Assembly: GCA_021234535.1 (NCBI GenBank)
Contig: CM037842.1
Location: 26,659,106 to 26,723,105, forward strand
Length of the DNA: 64,000 nucleotides
Source of the DNA: Stichopus chloronotus
Lineage: Eukaryota; Echinodermata; Holothuroidea; Aspidochirotida; Stichopodidae
Direction: 5' to 3'
The position numbers were made by a program, and so were the translations under genes. Each line of letters opens with the position of its first letter. Position 1 is the first letter of the stretch. The notes beneath the pieces were generated by a model. That model saw nothing but the letters and a program-made list of their open reading frames with translations. It was not told the origin of the DNA and searched no databases. Below, in pieces: positions 1 to 12,000 of this stretch.

Positions 1-60
1 TTTTTTGCTCAACACCAATTTGTTCACCCAAACTTTTCAAAATTCAAATGATGCATCTTC
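1..60. repeat. Fragment of a dispersed element at the window edge
   Basis: TTTGTTCACCCAAACTTTTC followed by AAATGATGCATCTTCCG resembles the interior of the short MITE at 49710-49824. The rest of the element is cut off by the window start. Confidence 0.4.
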
Positions 61-160
61 CGTTACTCATCACATGCATAATGTTTTGAGGAGATGAAGC
101 TTTGGCAGGTGTTTATTTATGAGACTGACATGTTGGTGTATTCTAAATGCCCTATTTCCC

Positions 161-762
161 TTGAAAGGAGAATGAAAGTCAGAATGTTTTACAATAACAT
201 CTCCGTCAAAGGGAAGACTAACATGTGGTGATCACCATCACCAAATTTCATGTGCATATGCTGTTTACTTTTCAAGATATTGCAATTTGAAAGTTCATAA
301 AAATCAATCAGGATGCTGCCATGCTGAGATTGTGATGTTATAACCTGACCACTTGTTATTGAAAAACTTTTGTTTTTCTTTATGATTTATTGGCAAATAG
401 TTTTGACAGTTATGCATCTATTCAAGTCAAAGTATGAATAATTTGATCATTGTATGATACATCTCAGTAATTCAACACAAAATTGTGTGCAGTGTATAGG
501 CATTCATGGAAATTATGAGAAAGGAAAACAAAGAAATACATTAAATTCCTGCTGTCAGGGGTTATGTGACATCATAGTTCGACTTACTCAAGTCTGTTCA
601 CATTCAACTGAGACAAAAATGGCAGCACCCTTCTCTAGATTTCAAAAGTGCATAACTTGGGAAGAGAAGAATATTTCTTAATGAAACTTTGACAAGTGTT
701 TTGTCAAACACTTCTGTTTCATATTTTGTAAAGATATTCCCAGGGTTTCGTTCTCCTTTAAA
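161..762. mobile_element. MITE-like element copy A with TTAA-type ends
   Basis: The ends are inverted (AAAGGAGAATGAAA at left, TTCGTTCTCCTTTAA at right), and the whole roughly 600 bp is present again in inverted orientation at 29342-29943. No transposase frame is visible, so this looks like a non-autonomous DNA element. The left end is TTGA where the sister has TTAA. Confidence 0.75.
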
Positions 763-1407
763 CCATGCGCTTCTTGGAACAAGCCAAAATGAAGTATACT
801 AGTGATGAATATTCGGTTAGTTTGACAACTGATCGCTGATGCCACAATTAATGAGGCCATCAGGTTGTACATGGCTTTGTTGAACCAAATGCTATCATTC
901 CCAGTTCCAGTCAAAGATAGCCATGACTTGAGTAGCATGTTTTTCATACATTGGGAAGACCCATACCGTTGCATATTCATAATGTGGGTGTTTATTATGG
1001 GAACCATTAATCATATGATTTCTGTTTTTCACTGTTGTTGTGCAGTTTACGAAGTTTTTCAAAGTAGTTACACTCTAATTATTGTTCATTGAATGGTAAT
1101 CCATCCATGAACAACCTCGAATGTGCCTTTCAACAATGAAAGACATAAGATCAAACAAGATCTTATCCTTCTGGTCTTTCCATATGTGCTGCACACACGA
1201 TCACTTTGTAAGAATTAAAGCATGACTATTATTTATTGCTCCATGGATATTAGGCTTATCTCTCTGAACTTAGTTTGAGTCATAAATATTCAGTAGCTAC
1301 TGTGTACAGTAGCTTTTGTTCTTTGACAAATCATGAGAAATTTGTTTGATTCACATTGCAGACATACACAATACCCTTTGCTTCAATAATTGCATACATT
1401 TGACCTT
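763..1407. other. No gene seen
   Basis: Unique-looking AT-rich sequence with short chance open frames on both strands and no recognisable domain. Confidence 0.6.
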
Positions 1408-1560
1408 GCTGTAAATGTCTTCGAAACTAATTCTAGCACTGAGCATTCTAAAGCCTAGCCCGCCCACGTTTGCCTTTCGCCCGAGTGCCCATTATGGTGG
1501 TTTTGGCCGGGGTAAGTTTAGTCACTCCTGAATACCCACACCAGGGAGTTGTGGCCAGGA
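1408..1560. mobile_element. Dispersed non-autonomous element, partial copy
   Basis: The stretch with TAGCCCGCCC and TTTGCCTTTCGCC is shared in the same orientation with 61757-61895. Its right end, GGTAAGTTTAGTCACTCC... CCCACACCAG, matches terminal segments at 3595-3640, 54316-54362 (reverse) and 61680-61722 (reverse). Confidence 0.55.
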
Positions 1561-2809
1561 ATATCTTCTAAAGTTGATATGGTTTCCGATCTGCACGGAG
1601 CATTGTGTTAATACCTCGCCTCTAGAAACAGTAATCTCTGTACTGTAGCTACACTGTACTAGTATTGTGAAGGTCATTCATTGATTGTAAATATGGATTT
1701 ATGATTCACTCCTACACAGAAGCCTACATGAGATAACAATCAGCCTGCAGTGCAGATATACAATATCTGATTGTTATTCAAACCTTGTTTGTGTTACCTT
1801 GTTAACATCTGATTTATTTTTTCTGTATAGTTTTGAAATGTGCTATTCCATGGATTTTTCAAGGTTGCTATTTTCTACACTTTGACATACTGTACTGTGT
1901 ACATGCACATGCACCTCATCATACGTACACAATGGGATGAAGGGAACATATACACATCCAGCTAGCTGCATAATATGTGACCTGTATGCACTGTAAAATC
2001 ATCAAGAAGTGCTGCACATGTTAAAGGGAAAGTTAATGCAGTCACCCCAATTTGTATTAGTCCTCTATCATAATTCAGTGATGGCTCTTTTGCATCGAGT
2101 GACAATATATATTTTGCTGGATTGCTAAATATGTTCAGATTATTTGTTTGCTTTGATTGCACAATAGTATGAAATATCCTGAAAGATTAAACTTGTAGAA
2201 AGCTATAGGAGATTTGTAAGGTTTAGCTGATGCTTCTGAGTATAGTTGGGGTGTATGAAGTGTCAGAATTAACTTTTGAGTGGTACCAACAGTTTTGCAG
2301 AAATCTGCACTGCATGCCTATGTAATATCCTAAGTTTATCGTTAAAGTTACCGTCAAGGTACAATACCGGTAAGTACATTCCCCGATCACATACTTTGGG
2401 TTCACAGTCATGAAATTGCGCTCAATTAAGCTAGAAATGTTAAGGATGTCCTCGTGAACCCGATGTTGGATAATTGTCTGACATGAGAGATGGGGTCTCC
2501 CTGCAGACGTTTTGTATATGTTGGCACACTGCATGAATATTTTAAGCAATTAGTACTTTATGCACACGTGTGTTATTTTTAGACTCTGTGTCATTAGTAA
2601 TATTGTATTATTCAAAAGGTAATACGTCAGTGTATCTTATTTTTTAAAGCTACTGTAGAACTCTGTGCATGCCCCTATCAGCGTATCTAAACAATGACAC
2701 CGATCAACTGTGGGAAAAAAAAAATGTGAAATGTGTACCCTGAGCATGCAAAATATTATTCTTAATATAGCTAGGCAATGAAGAATAGTTCTACCATGAA
2801 GCTCCATGG
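1561..2809. other. No gene seen
   Basis: Short open frames on the minus strand (66 and 108 codons) have no recognisable features. I found nothing else here. Confidence 0.6.
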
Positions 2810-3055
2810 TTTCACTGATCCTGGATCAGATCAAATCAATGGATGGTAAACATGCAGATACACTTCTTCAATATGATAAAAGAAGCTGATCAAATAAATG
2901 CTTTGATTTAACTCTAATGCTAAATAAGTAAATTGATTCTGACAGACAGTATGAAGAATGCTTTGATTGATCCGGATCAAATCCATGCATGTTTATTAGA
3001 TCATATTCAGTTCTTCAATACGATAAAACAAGCTGATCCTTTCATTATTGCAAGT
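2810..3055. repeat. Two-copy repeat, period about 150 bp
   Basis: GATCAAATC...ATGG / CTTCAATA-GATAAAA-AAGCTGATC occurs at 2813-2890 and again at 2966-3042 with scattered changes. Confidence 0.6.
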
Positions 3056-3117
3056 TTGATTAACTCTTCAGATGATGTAGAGAACTTAAAATCTTTACTG
3101 ATTTCTTAGCTATAGAC

Positions 3118-3850
3118 CTCCTCTGACTCAACCATCATCCCGTAGAGATCTGGTCCACATTGAGCTCTGATTCATGCCTTTTATCTCTAAGTGCAGAGCT
3201 CTGATCTAAATCTCTGATTCAAGCATCATCCCTCACAGAGTTCTGATCTGCATCGCCTCTGATGCAACACCGTCCCTTATAAAGGTCTGATCCAGATCTC
3301 CTCTGATCAAACACTGTCCGTCGTGTAGAGGTAGATCTGATCTTTTCTGATTCAACACCATCCCTCAGAGTTCTGATCCATGTCTTCTCCGATTCAACAC
3401 CATCCCTTAGAGGTCTAATCTAGGTCTTCGCTGATTACAAGCACCATTTCTTAACGAGGCTTGATCCAGATATATTCTGTGATTCAAGCATATTTCCCCT
3501 TGGGGTTGATCTACAGCATAGAGTGTGCACGGTGTGAGAACAGTTAGTATTTGGGGTTCATGGAGCTGCTATGCATAAGTACTATAAGAACAAGAGGTAA
3601 GTCAAGTCACTCACGAATACTCACACCAGTAACTTGTGAGGATTCAATTACTTGCCCTTATGTAGCGATGATCCAAATTTTCGCTGATTCAAGTTCCATC
3701 CCTTAGAGGTTTGATCCTTATCTTCTCTGATTCAAGAACCATCTCTTTTAGATGTTTGATGCAGGTCTTCCTTGATTCAATTAAGGATGGAGATCTGATC
3801 CAACACCAACCCTTAGAGATCTGATCCAGGTCATCTTTGATCCAAGCACT
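3118..3850. repeat. Degenerate minisatellite, unit about 40-45 bp
   Basis: Many diverged copies of a unit containing TCTGATCCAGGTCTTCTCTG, ATTCAACACCATCCCTTAGA and GG. At 3595-3640 a terminal segment of the dispersed GGTAAGT element interrupts the array. Confidence 0.8.
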
Positions 3851-3860
3851 GCCTCATAAA

Positions 3861-6605
3861 TGTAAAGCATGAGCTCGTATACTGCAATCATTAATTTTTC
3901 AAAATGTGTTTTGTCAGAGATGTCCTTTTAGTACAGTATTCTTTCCAAAGTCAGGTATTGAAGTGAATTTTTGCAGCCTGTTTGTGTCATTGTAAAACTT
4001 GCATTTTCTGTACAATATCGTGTATACTTTCCCACCCAATGTACTGTACTGCTACAGCAAGTTCCCATTTCTTCCTGCATGAACAGAAATAAACATTTTT
4101 TTTTTTTTTGTATCTCCCATTTCCCATTGAAATCGGAAGTGTGTTTGCAACTTTATAAGGAGAGCAATTGATACTTCTTAATTAGAGCGATCTACAACAG
4201 CACATCACTGTACAACACTGTACCAAACTAAATACTGCACTAAAAGACTATCATACATAGAGGGGGTGTAGGTCAGCTTTCAGAATCAAAATTTCATTAT
4301 ACAATTCTAAATTTCCCCCAAATTTATCCAAGACAAAATATAGCAACTGAGTCAGATTCCACAACTTTAGCTGGAAGGCTCAACAACTCTTTTTTTTTTT
4401 AAGGAAATTGTCTTCACATCTGACTGGCAATACTGTTTTTTAAATTTTAAATGTGACCATGAGCCCTAGACATAATTCTCCTGGCACTGAAATTCAAGAT
4501 ATTACAGTAGAAAGTTAAAAACATCAGTATCATACAATTATGCCATGGACAATTTCAAAAACTTCAATCGTGTAGATCTCCCCCGGGCATTCCAGTTAAC
4601 TATACTGTATCGACTAGGCAGATAAGGTGCTTGTGGATTTTATGATCTGCCTGTCATAGTCAACTGGTCATGACAATGTGTAATGAGTAAATATTGGACT
4701 GTGTTTCATTTTAATTAATCGAGGTACAGCTGTACGCATAAATTAAGTTGAGGGTGTACATGCAATTCATCACCCGAGCTGCAGCACCTATTCCATATGC
4801 TTAATGCATAACTGTGGTATCTGAAAAATGAAAAAAAAAATGAAAAAAAAAAAAATCTGCATGCTACATAGTGTTGCACCCACTTAGCAGATTAAAATTT
4901 GACACTTTAATACCTGGATCTTACGTGGACCGTTCGTAAAATGACCTTGATGGGTAATTCAGAATTATAGGATAAAACGACTTGACCATAAGTGTACAAG
5001 TTAGCCTTACATCGATTGCATTTGTCATGTAGGCGTGAGCAAGCAGACATAATTCATCTGTATATACACTTTGTACCATCAACCATGCTTCTTTCGGACA
5101 GTTTCAGATCAATTTAAGACGTTTTGTTGCGGAGGTCTTGAAGTATGGTGCTTATATTGGTTCAGCACTTAAGCTGACAGGTTCATATGTGAATAAATAC
5201 AGCGAAAAGTTGTCTGTTTCTGTGCGATGACCGTTAAGTTTGTTTAACCAGGATTCCGAGTAGCACCCCCGCCCTGGCTGTTGAAGTAGTGTGTGCCAGT
5301 CCATATCAAGGCCACTTGACACGTCATCGTGAGTAGCATATCACTCAACACACATGTCAAGTTTAGACATCAGATGTGATGGGTTTAAGAGAAAAATACA
5401 CCTAGTCCACACAGAATTTCCATAATGTGCTAAAATCATGTCCCGAGAAACCCCTTTTCTGCATGATAGAACATGAGGTGACATCGAGTCATACCATCAT
5501 GGTTAGGTTTTGTTCCTTTGATGAAACCTTATCATGTACGATATCATGTGAGGATTGACTGGAAAAATACCATTTTGTCAGGAATAATCAATTTTTCTTT
5601 TATGTTATGTTGCTGGCAAAATGTAATTTCATACTATTTCGTCGTGAGATTGTCAAAAATTGTATCATTAAAACTGAAATATACAGGTGAAAATTTGTTA
5701 CACAAATTTTGCTGTAAACCAAACAGTGCTACAGATGTGATGGTAAAGATACTGGTACTCTCTGCAATGTAGATGGAAGTGCAGTCGTTGTGTTGAGGTA
5801 GGTAAGTGAGTTACCAAACTAGGAAAATATTGTGATGAGGGCCTGACTAACAAGATTAATAATGATGGAGTGTGTGTTAATTCCCAAGCCTATACCTTTT
5901 TAAACTGTAACCCATCCTCTTGAAGGATTATACACATGTGCATGTATATATGGACAGATGCATCATGTTGAGATTTCCTGCTATGATCACACCAGTTATT
6001 AGGGCCAAGGGGTGAACTAGCAATTGACAGAGAGTGGAGGCTGAAAACATCAAGCATAGGTCATGCTTCTGCATGAATGTCCTGTAATCGACTCGGATTG
6101 AATGCTGTGTCAGCATACATTCAGTGAACCTTAACCTATGGCTTACGTAACTACTACAAATTGGCCGGTTATATAGGAAATGTTAATGTTTCATCTAGAT
6201 GTAGAAATTTCATCTAGATGAAAATCTCAAATGTACTTTTTTGCAAAATTTGCACAAAGGACTTTGAGCCTGATGATATAAATAAGCTGCAATGCAAACC
6301 ATTAGCAGTTTAAGGGATTGGCCATTGAACTTAGGGAACAGTGATAGTCCATGTGGTGACAACCATCTCAGTGGCATGTTCTGGAACTTATGAATTTTTA
6401 AAGAGATATGTCTGTTTCAAAACAGCAATACATTATGTCAAATTTGTGATGCTGCACAGGCACAACTAAGTGATCCTTTGTATTTCTCTATGGTTTTCAC
6501 TGTCTCTCAAGGAAACATAAAAGACGTGTGACTTTAGTTTCCACAATATTTTAAGGTAAAGGTATATTACCAATCAGTGGTGTCAAATTACAAGACTTTT
6601 TGCAA
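3861..6605. other. No gene seen
   Basis: AT-rich sequence with A and T homopolymer tracts near 4100, 4390 and 4830. The open frames of 60-84 codons show no recognisable domain. Confidence 0.6.
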
Positions 6606-7297
6606 TAGTTGGTTGCTATTACATAGTGTTGCTATTACATGGTGTTGCTATTACATAGGGTTGCTATTACATTGTGTTGCTATCACATAGTGTTGCTGTC
6701 ACATAGTGTTGCTATTAGTGTTGCTATTACATAGTGTTGCTATTACATAGTGATGTTATTACATAGTGTTGCTATTACATAGTGTTGCTATTACACAGTG
6801 TTGCTATTACACAGTGTTGCTATTACACAGTGTTGCTATTACACAGTGTTGCTATTACATAGTGTTACTATTACATAGTGTTGCTATTAGTGTTGCTTTC
6901 ATTATGTCACTATTACATAGTGTTACAATTACATTATGTCGTTATTACATTGTGTTACTATTACATAGTGTTGCTATTAGTGTTGCTATTACATAGTGTT
7001 GCTATTACATAGTGATGTTGTTACATAGTGTTGCTATTACATAGTGTTGGTATTACATTGTGTTGTTATCACATAGTGTTGCTGTCACATAGTGTTGCTA
7101 TTAGTGTTGTATTACATAGTGTTACAATTACATTATGTCGCTATTACATAGTGTTAAATTACATTATGTCGCTATTACATTGTGTTACTATTACATAGTG
7201 TTGCTATTACGTAGTGTTGCTATTACATGGTGTTGCTATTACATAGTGTTGCTATTACATAGTGATGTTGTTACATAGTGTTACTATTACATAGTGT
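6606..7297. repeat. Minisatellite of 16-bp unit TTGCTATTACATAGTG
   Basis: About 690 bp of a 16-bp unit with point variants (GTTACTATTACATAGT, GATGTTATTACATAGT) and some 10-bp truncated units. A 76-codon open frame inside it is a repeat translation, not a gene. Confidence 0.95.
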
Positions 7298-8394
7298 TTT
7301 TGTAACCTTGAAGCAGCTGGAAATCATTCTTGATGATAGAAGTCTTTATTCAAACGGCATTTGTCTTTTATTTGAAGGAATAAGATACTTTCATGGGGTT
7401 TGAAATGTATTTAGTGAAAAATTGTCCTCTGTCATTTAAGAAACCCTTCATTAGTCGGTGGAATATCGTTTTGAATATTTACTGTTGTCTGATTATGACC
7501 TCTGACCTCATGACCTCTGTCTGGTTTTGCTCAAGTTTCAAATCAACACTCGATTGTCAGCCTCCTGCTAACAGTCAGTCTGACAAAACTTTTATATCTT
7601 GAACTAGATCTCATTGGTTTGTAATCACTCACAAAGTTTGAAGTGACATATTTTATCACCCTATCCATAACATGATATCATGCATTTTGACAAGTCTTCA
7701 GACTTGTATTCCCTAACCTTTTCTAATGTCTCTGACCACAACCTAACCTTGTCAGGTATCAGGTGTGATACACATGTCTGGAGATACAGATTTGTGAAAG
7801 GTAACGTCCACAAAACTGTATGGATTTGACGCATACCATACGACTGCTGCATGTTATTCCATGATAATCTGTAATCATTCATGTCTTATTTATTGTATAT
7901 CTACACACACTCGAGAAATTGTCCGACACTGTTTGAAATTTCATCTTCTCCCATAAATCTAATTACAGACAGATAATGTCCGATGTTTCTTTTCTGCACT
8001 GGTATTTGTTCAAGTTTTCATGATTGGTATAGTATCAAGTTGGTCAGTGCAGCCAATTATATGCCAACATCCTTCTTCGCTCCTTTTCTATCAGAGCAAC
8101 CCTTTCCTCGTGCACTCACCATTCCTGCTATCGCACTGCACCATCATACTTAAACACGTCTTCCTTTTCTCCAGTTCCTTTTTAAGCCATGCTGGTTATA
8201 TTCCATCAACATAATTCCGCCTCGTTGCCATGGCAAAGTTGAAAGAATGCGTCTCCATTCAGTGACATGAGATGTCAAGAGCAGATTTGCAGCGCTCAGT
8301 CAGACTTAGGATGAATTGAAGAGAGCGAGAGAGAGTGAGCCGTCTCTTGAATCCTTAAACCCGCTGTACCTCTGTTCACTATTTTACGTAGCAT
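7298..8394. other. No gene seen
   Basis: Nothing beyond chance open frames. A GAGAGCGAGAGAGAG stretch lies near 8322. Confidence 0.6.
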
Positions 8395-9000
8395 CTCCTT
8401 TCATTCAAGTGATCCAGAGCTTTTGATGCCTTCAAAGCCATATTCTTTCCCTTTAAATCTGGTTGTATCTCTCGGATTATGTCAGAAGGTTGTAAACAAT
8501 TCTTTCTGTTCATGTCAACTGCTTTGTCATTGGTTGGTTTTGGTCTTTTCTTTAAAGTTTGAGTATATAGGAGTTGGCCAATAGAAGCTGACTTCTCTGA
8601 ATTCAGTGGCACCAAATGCTACTGAGTCCTTAATACCTTCTAAGCCATATATTCTTCCCCTATGTAAATCCTTTGCGTACAGAACTTTCTTTCGTGGATT
8701 TGGTCCGAAGGCAGTAAACAGTTCTTCTGGTTTATATGAACTGCTTTGCCATTGGTTGGTTTTATAGTTTCTTTTTTAATGGCAAATGGAAGTTGACTTC
8801 TGATTTCATTCTAACTTTAGTAAGTCCAGAGTCCTTAAATGCCTCCAAAGCCATACATTCTCTTCCCCTTTAAATTTTTATATTCATTTGGAAGTTAGCA
8901 AACAATTAACTGGTTTGTCATATTGGTTAGTCTCGGGCCCCTTTTTTCATTCTTTTTGTAATAACCACATCGGAGGTGGAAAAGGAAGCTGACTTAGTTA
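8395..9000. repeat. Three tandem copies of a unit about 210 bp
   Basis: AGAGTCCTTAA-TGCCT-CAAAGCCATA-ATTCT begins units near 8412, 8624 and 8830. Each unit also has GCATTGGTTGGTTTT-like text and a GGAAG(C/T)TGACTTCT block. Divergence between copies is substantial. Confidence 0.75.
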
Positions 9001-12000
9001 TATCCCAATCGATAGATTTTTCGGAAGGCACATCACTGTGTGGGCTCTGGGCATGCGCCTAATCTTTATGGCCTAGGGCTATACTCCACAAAGTCACAGC
9101 TATTGAAGAATGAAAACTCATCAATAAATGTTACCTTCCTATCACACATTCTTCCCATGAACTTTTAAAAATCATAGACTGAAATGAATGCTCTGTAATC
9201 AATATCATAACCCTATTTCTTAAAGGAACCATTCTTTGCGAATAGAATTGCCCCCATTTTTGAATTATGATACAATTCTTTGAATAAATTGGACTTTTCC
9301 ATTCACATTGTGGGTAAAAGTTTGTTGTACAATGTAATTACAGCATATGTTAAGTGCATGGGTAGGTCAGTCTCATTGTTAAAGTTGTCTGTCACGGAAC
9401 TGGCACCACTGGATTTGTATATACCCAATGATGAAAGTACTCAGTTTAATACATACAGCATCACATTTGCAAAGAATTTAAGTCATGTCGATGTTTTACA
9501 TTTGGTTCTAGTTTTCCGATGCTGAAGCCTTAAGGACTGAGTCCTAAGGAATTAATGGTAACTGGTTTTATGGCTATCAGTTTATGAGGATAAGGGGGGA
9601 GGGAAGGGGAGGTAGAAGGATATGTCCGCATTTATGGAGAGGTGGGAGACAGAGTAGCAAATGCCCCCTAGCTGCCTCAACCACTGATCTGGTTATACAT
9701 TTTATTTTCTCCTGGTTGAAGCTCCGCAGTGTATTGGTATTTTATTAGGCCTTTATTTGTCTAATATACTTGCAAACATACCCATTATTTGGCCATATAA
9801 TGACAATACTTTCTTCCCGAATGAACGCCTTTATTATTGGACTGTCCTCACAACATTGTTGTAATTATTCTACTGAGGCAGAAATTTTGAGAACCGTTCA
9901 GAGGTTATCCAAGTTGGGGAAGATTCAGGTCACGTAAATTTACCATAGCTCTATTTGAAACCCTAGCTACCCTCCCAGCTGGTGTCATAATGCCTCCCGA
10001 TGCACACCACCTTAATCCACTCAGCCACATTCTCTCGTTGTTCATGTAATCTATGGATCCCCATACAGCTAGGCTGGTGACCCCCCTATCTACCGTTAAA
10101 TAGAATTTGCATTTAATAAACTGATGACATGCTGTACATAGCTTTGGTTAAAGGTTTTAACTGCATGATGAAAACTCAACTTCACATTACAAGTTTCTGT
10201 TCTCAATTTAATTCTAAGCTACAGTAAATTTCCCTACCAATGTTACAGTTTTTATGGTATTATCAGATCATTCCATAAGTATATATTATCTTTGCTGGAT
10301 TGAAGTTTTGGACAAACTTGAAGTTCTGCAAAACATTTGTTCTTCTTTTTCTGTCTTCAGTGAGGATAAACTGTAAAGTGGCTAGACCATTTTCTGAGTA
10401 CTATGATAAACTAATCAATGTAACAGTTGTAGTCTTGTGGAGTGATCTCATTATCGGTTTCCGGCAAGCTGATTAATTTCCGTTTCATATTTCTCACCCT
10501 TTTAGGGTGCCGGTAACAATTTTGACACCAAGAAATGAGCCGCCTGCTATGTATGCATGCCGTATAGTAATCCCATGGTAGTTTAAAGCATTGTACAAAG
10601 GAAAGTTGATTAAAATTGTTGCAGATGAAAGCTGCTTTCAGAACTCGTTAGCAGCAGATCTTACAGCTCTGCAAGTTATCCATCACACATTTAATTATTC
10701 CCAGTTTACAGTAATAAAGTTGTGTAAATTCCTTTGCGACTGGTCTGCTGCGGCCATCGTGGAAAGTGCACAGCCCTCTGATTTTCAATACGGTGCATCA
10801 CACATGAATTCACCTCATTTCCAAAGGAAATTATCTCCAGTTTTACAATTAAAGATTACAATCTCCCACGTTGGATAAAGTTAATGGTATCATTCTCTTG
10901 AAAGTTTCAGGTTTTAGAGCTTATTTCTACCAGATGACACCGCAAAATGAGATAAACCTTCACATGCGAACAAGAATAGAACCGCATGAAAATTTGAACA
11001 AAATTGTTGATAAGTGCATGTTCAGTGGAGATGGTGATATAAAGAGCTAGGAACGAAAAACAAGCAAGAGCTTTTGTAGTCTGGTATATGTCTTATTTAG
11101 GAGACAATGAAACCATACGAACACATCTCAGTTAGCATGCACAATGGAGAATTATTTTTGTAATTTTATTATATTTTGTTGCATTGTGATCACATATGAA
11201 ACTTAGCCATGCTGTACACTGTCAAAACACCACATTAGTCATATCAGACTAGAGTATTAGGAATGTGTTGGTTTGATTCTAGCCAACAGTAGAATGTAAA
11301 AGAAGCGTCGAGAAGTAAATTAATATTATGAATAAGAAAGGAATTTCCAAATTAAATGTAAACTTTATTTGTGGAATACTCAACATGTTGAACTCTCAAA
11401 ATGGAGGCAAATGAAGCAATTGACAAAACAAAAACAGAAATGATGCTGTAGTATGAATTGTGCTGTATGTGCTGTAAGTATTGTATTGTGCTGTATGTGC
11501 TGAATGCTGTAGTATGAATTAAAACAATGCTATAATTCCAGTTGTAATATAGACAATGTTCATTGTAATGGTCAGTGTAATGGTTCCACTCCTATCATGA
11601 CGTCCATTCCGTTTGAAGGTTGGAAGAATTTTATTCATTGTAAAATTTTACACATCTAAAGAAGATGAATTGTAATTACAATATGAATGGTATGTCAAAA
11701 TAAAGTTACAGTGATTGAAATATGTTAATCAATCCTTCCCAATTACTGGAAAGGTCATTATATAATCTTTTACTTACCTGCCCAATCATCACAACTGCAC
11801 TCTTATCTTCAACCAAATTGCTGTCTGACCTGACCTGCCATTAGTGCCCTCCTGTCATCCTGCTGTCTCTAAGATGCTGTTACAGAGCTTGTAGTTTCAT
11901 TGTTGGTTTCGCTTCATTACATAGAACACATCTAACGTGGATGGATCATTAGTGTAATATTAATGATACTGGTTGATATTAATGATACTGGTTGATATGT

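Noticed and set aside
6766..6996. 76-codon open frame in the 16-bp minisatellite
   Set aside because: It is a translation of the repeat unit and has no independent coding evidence.
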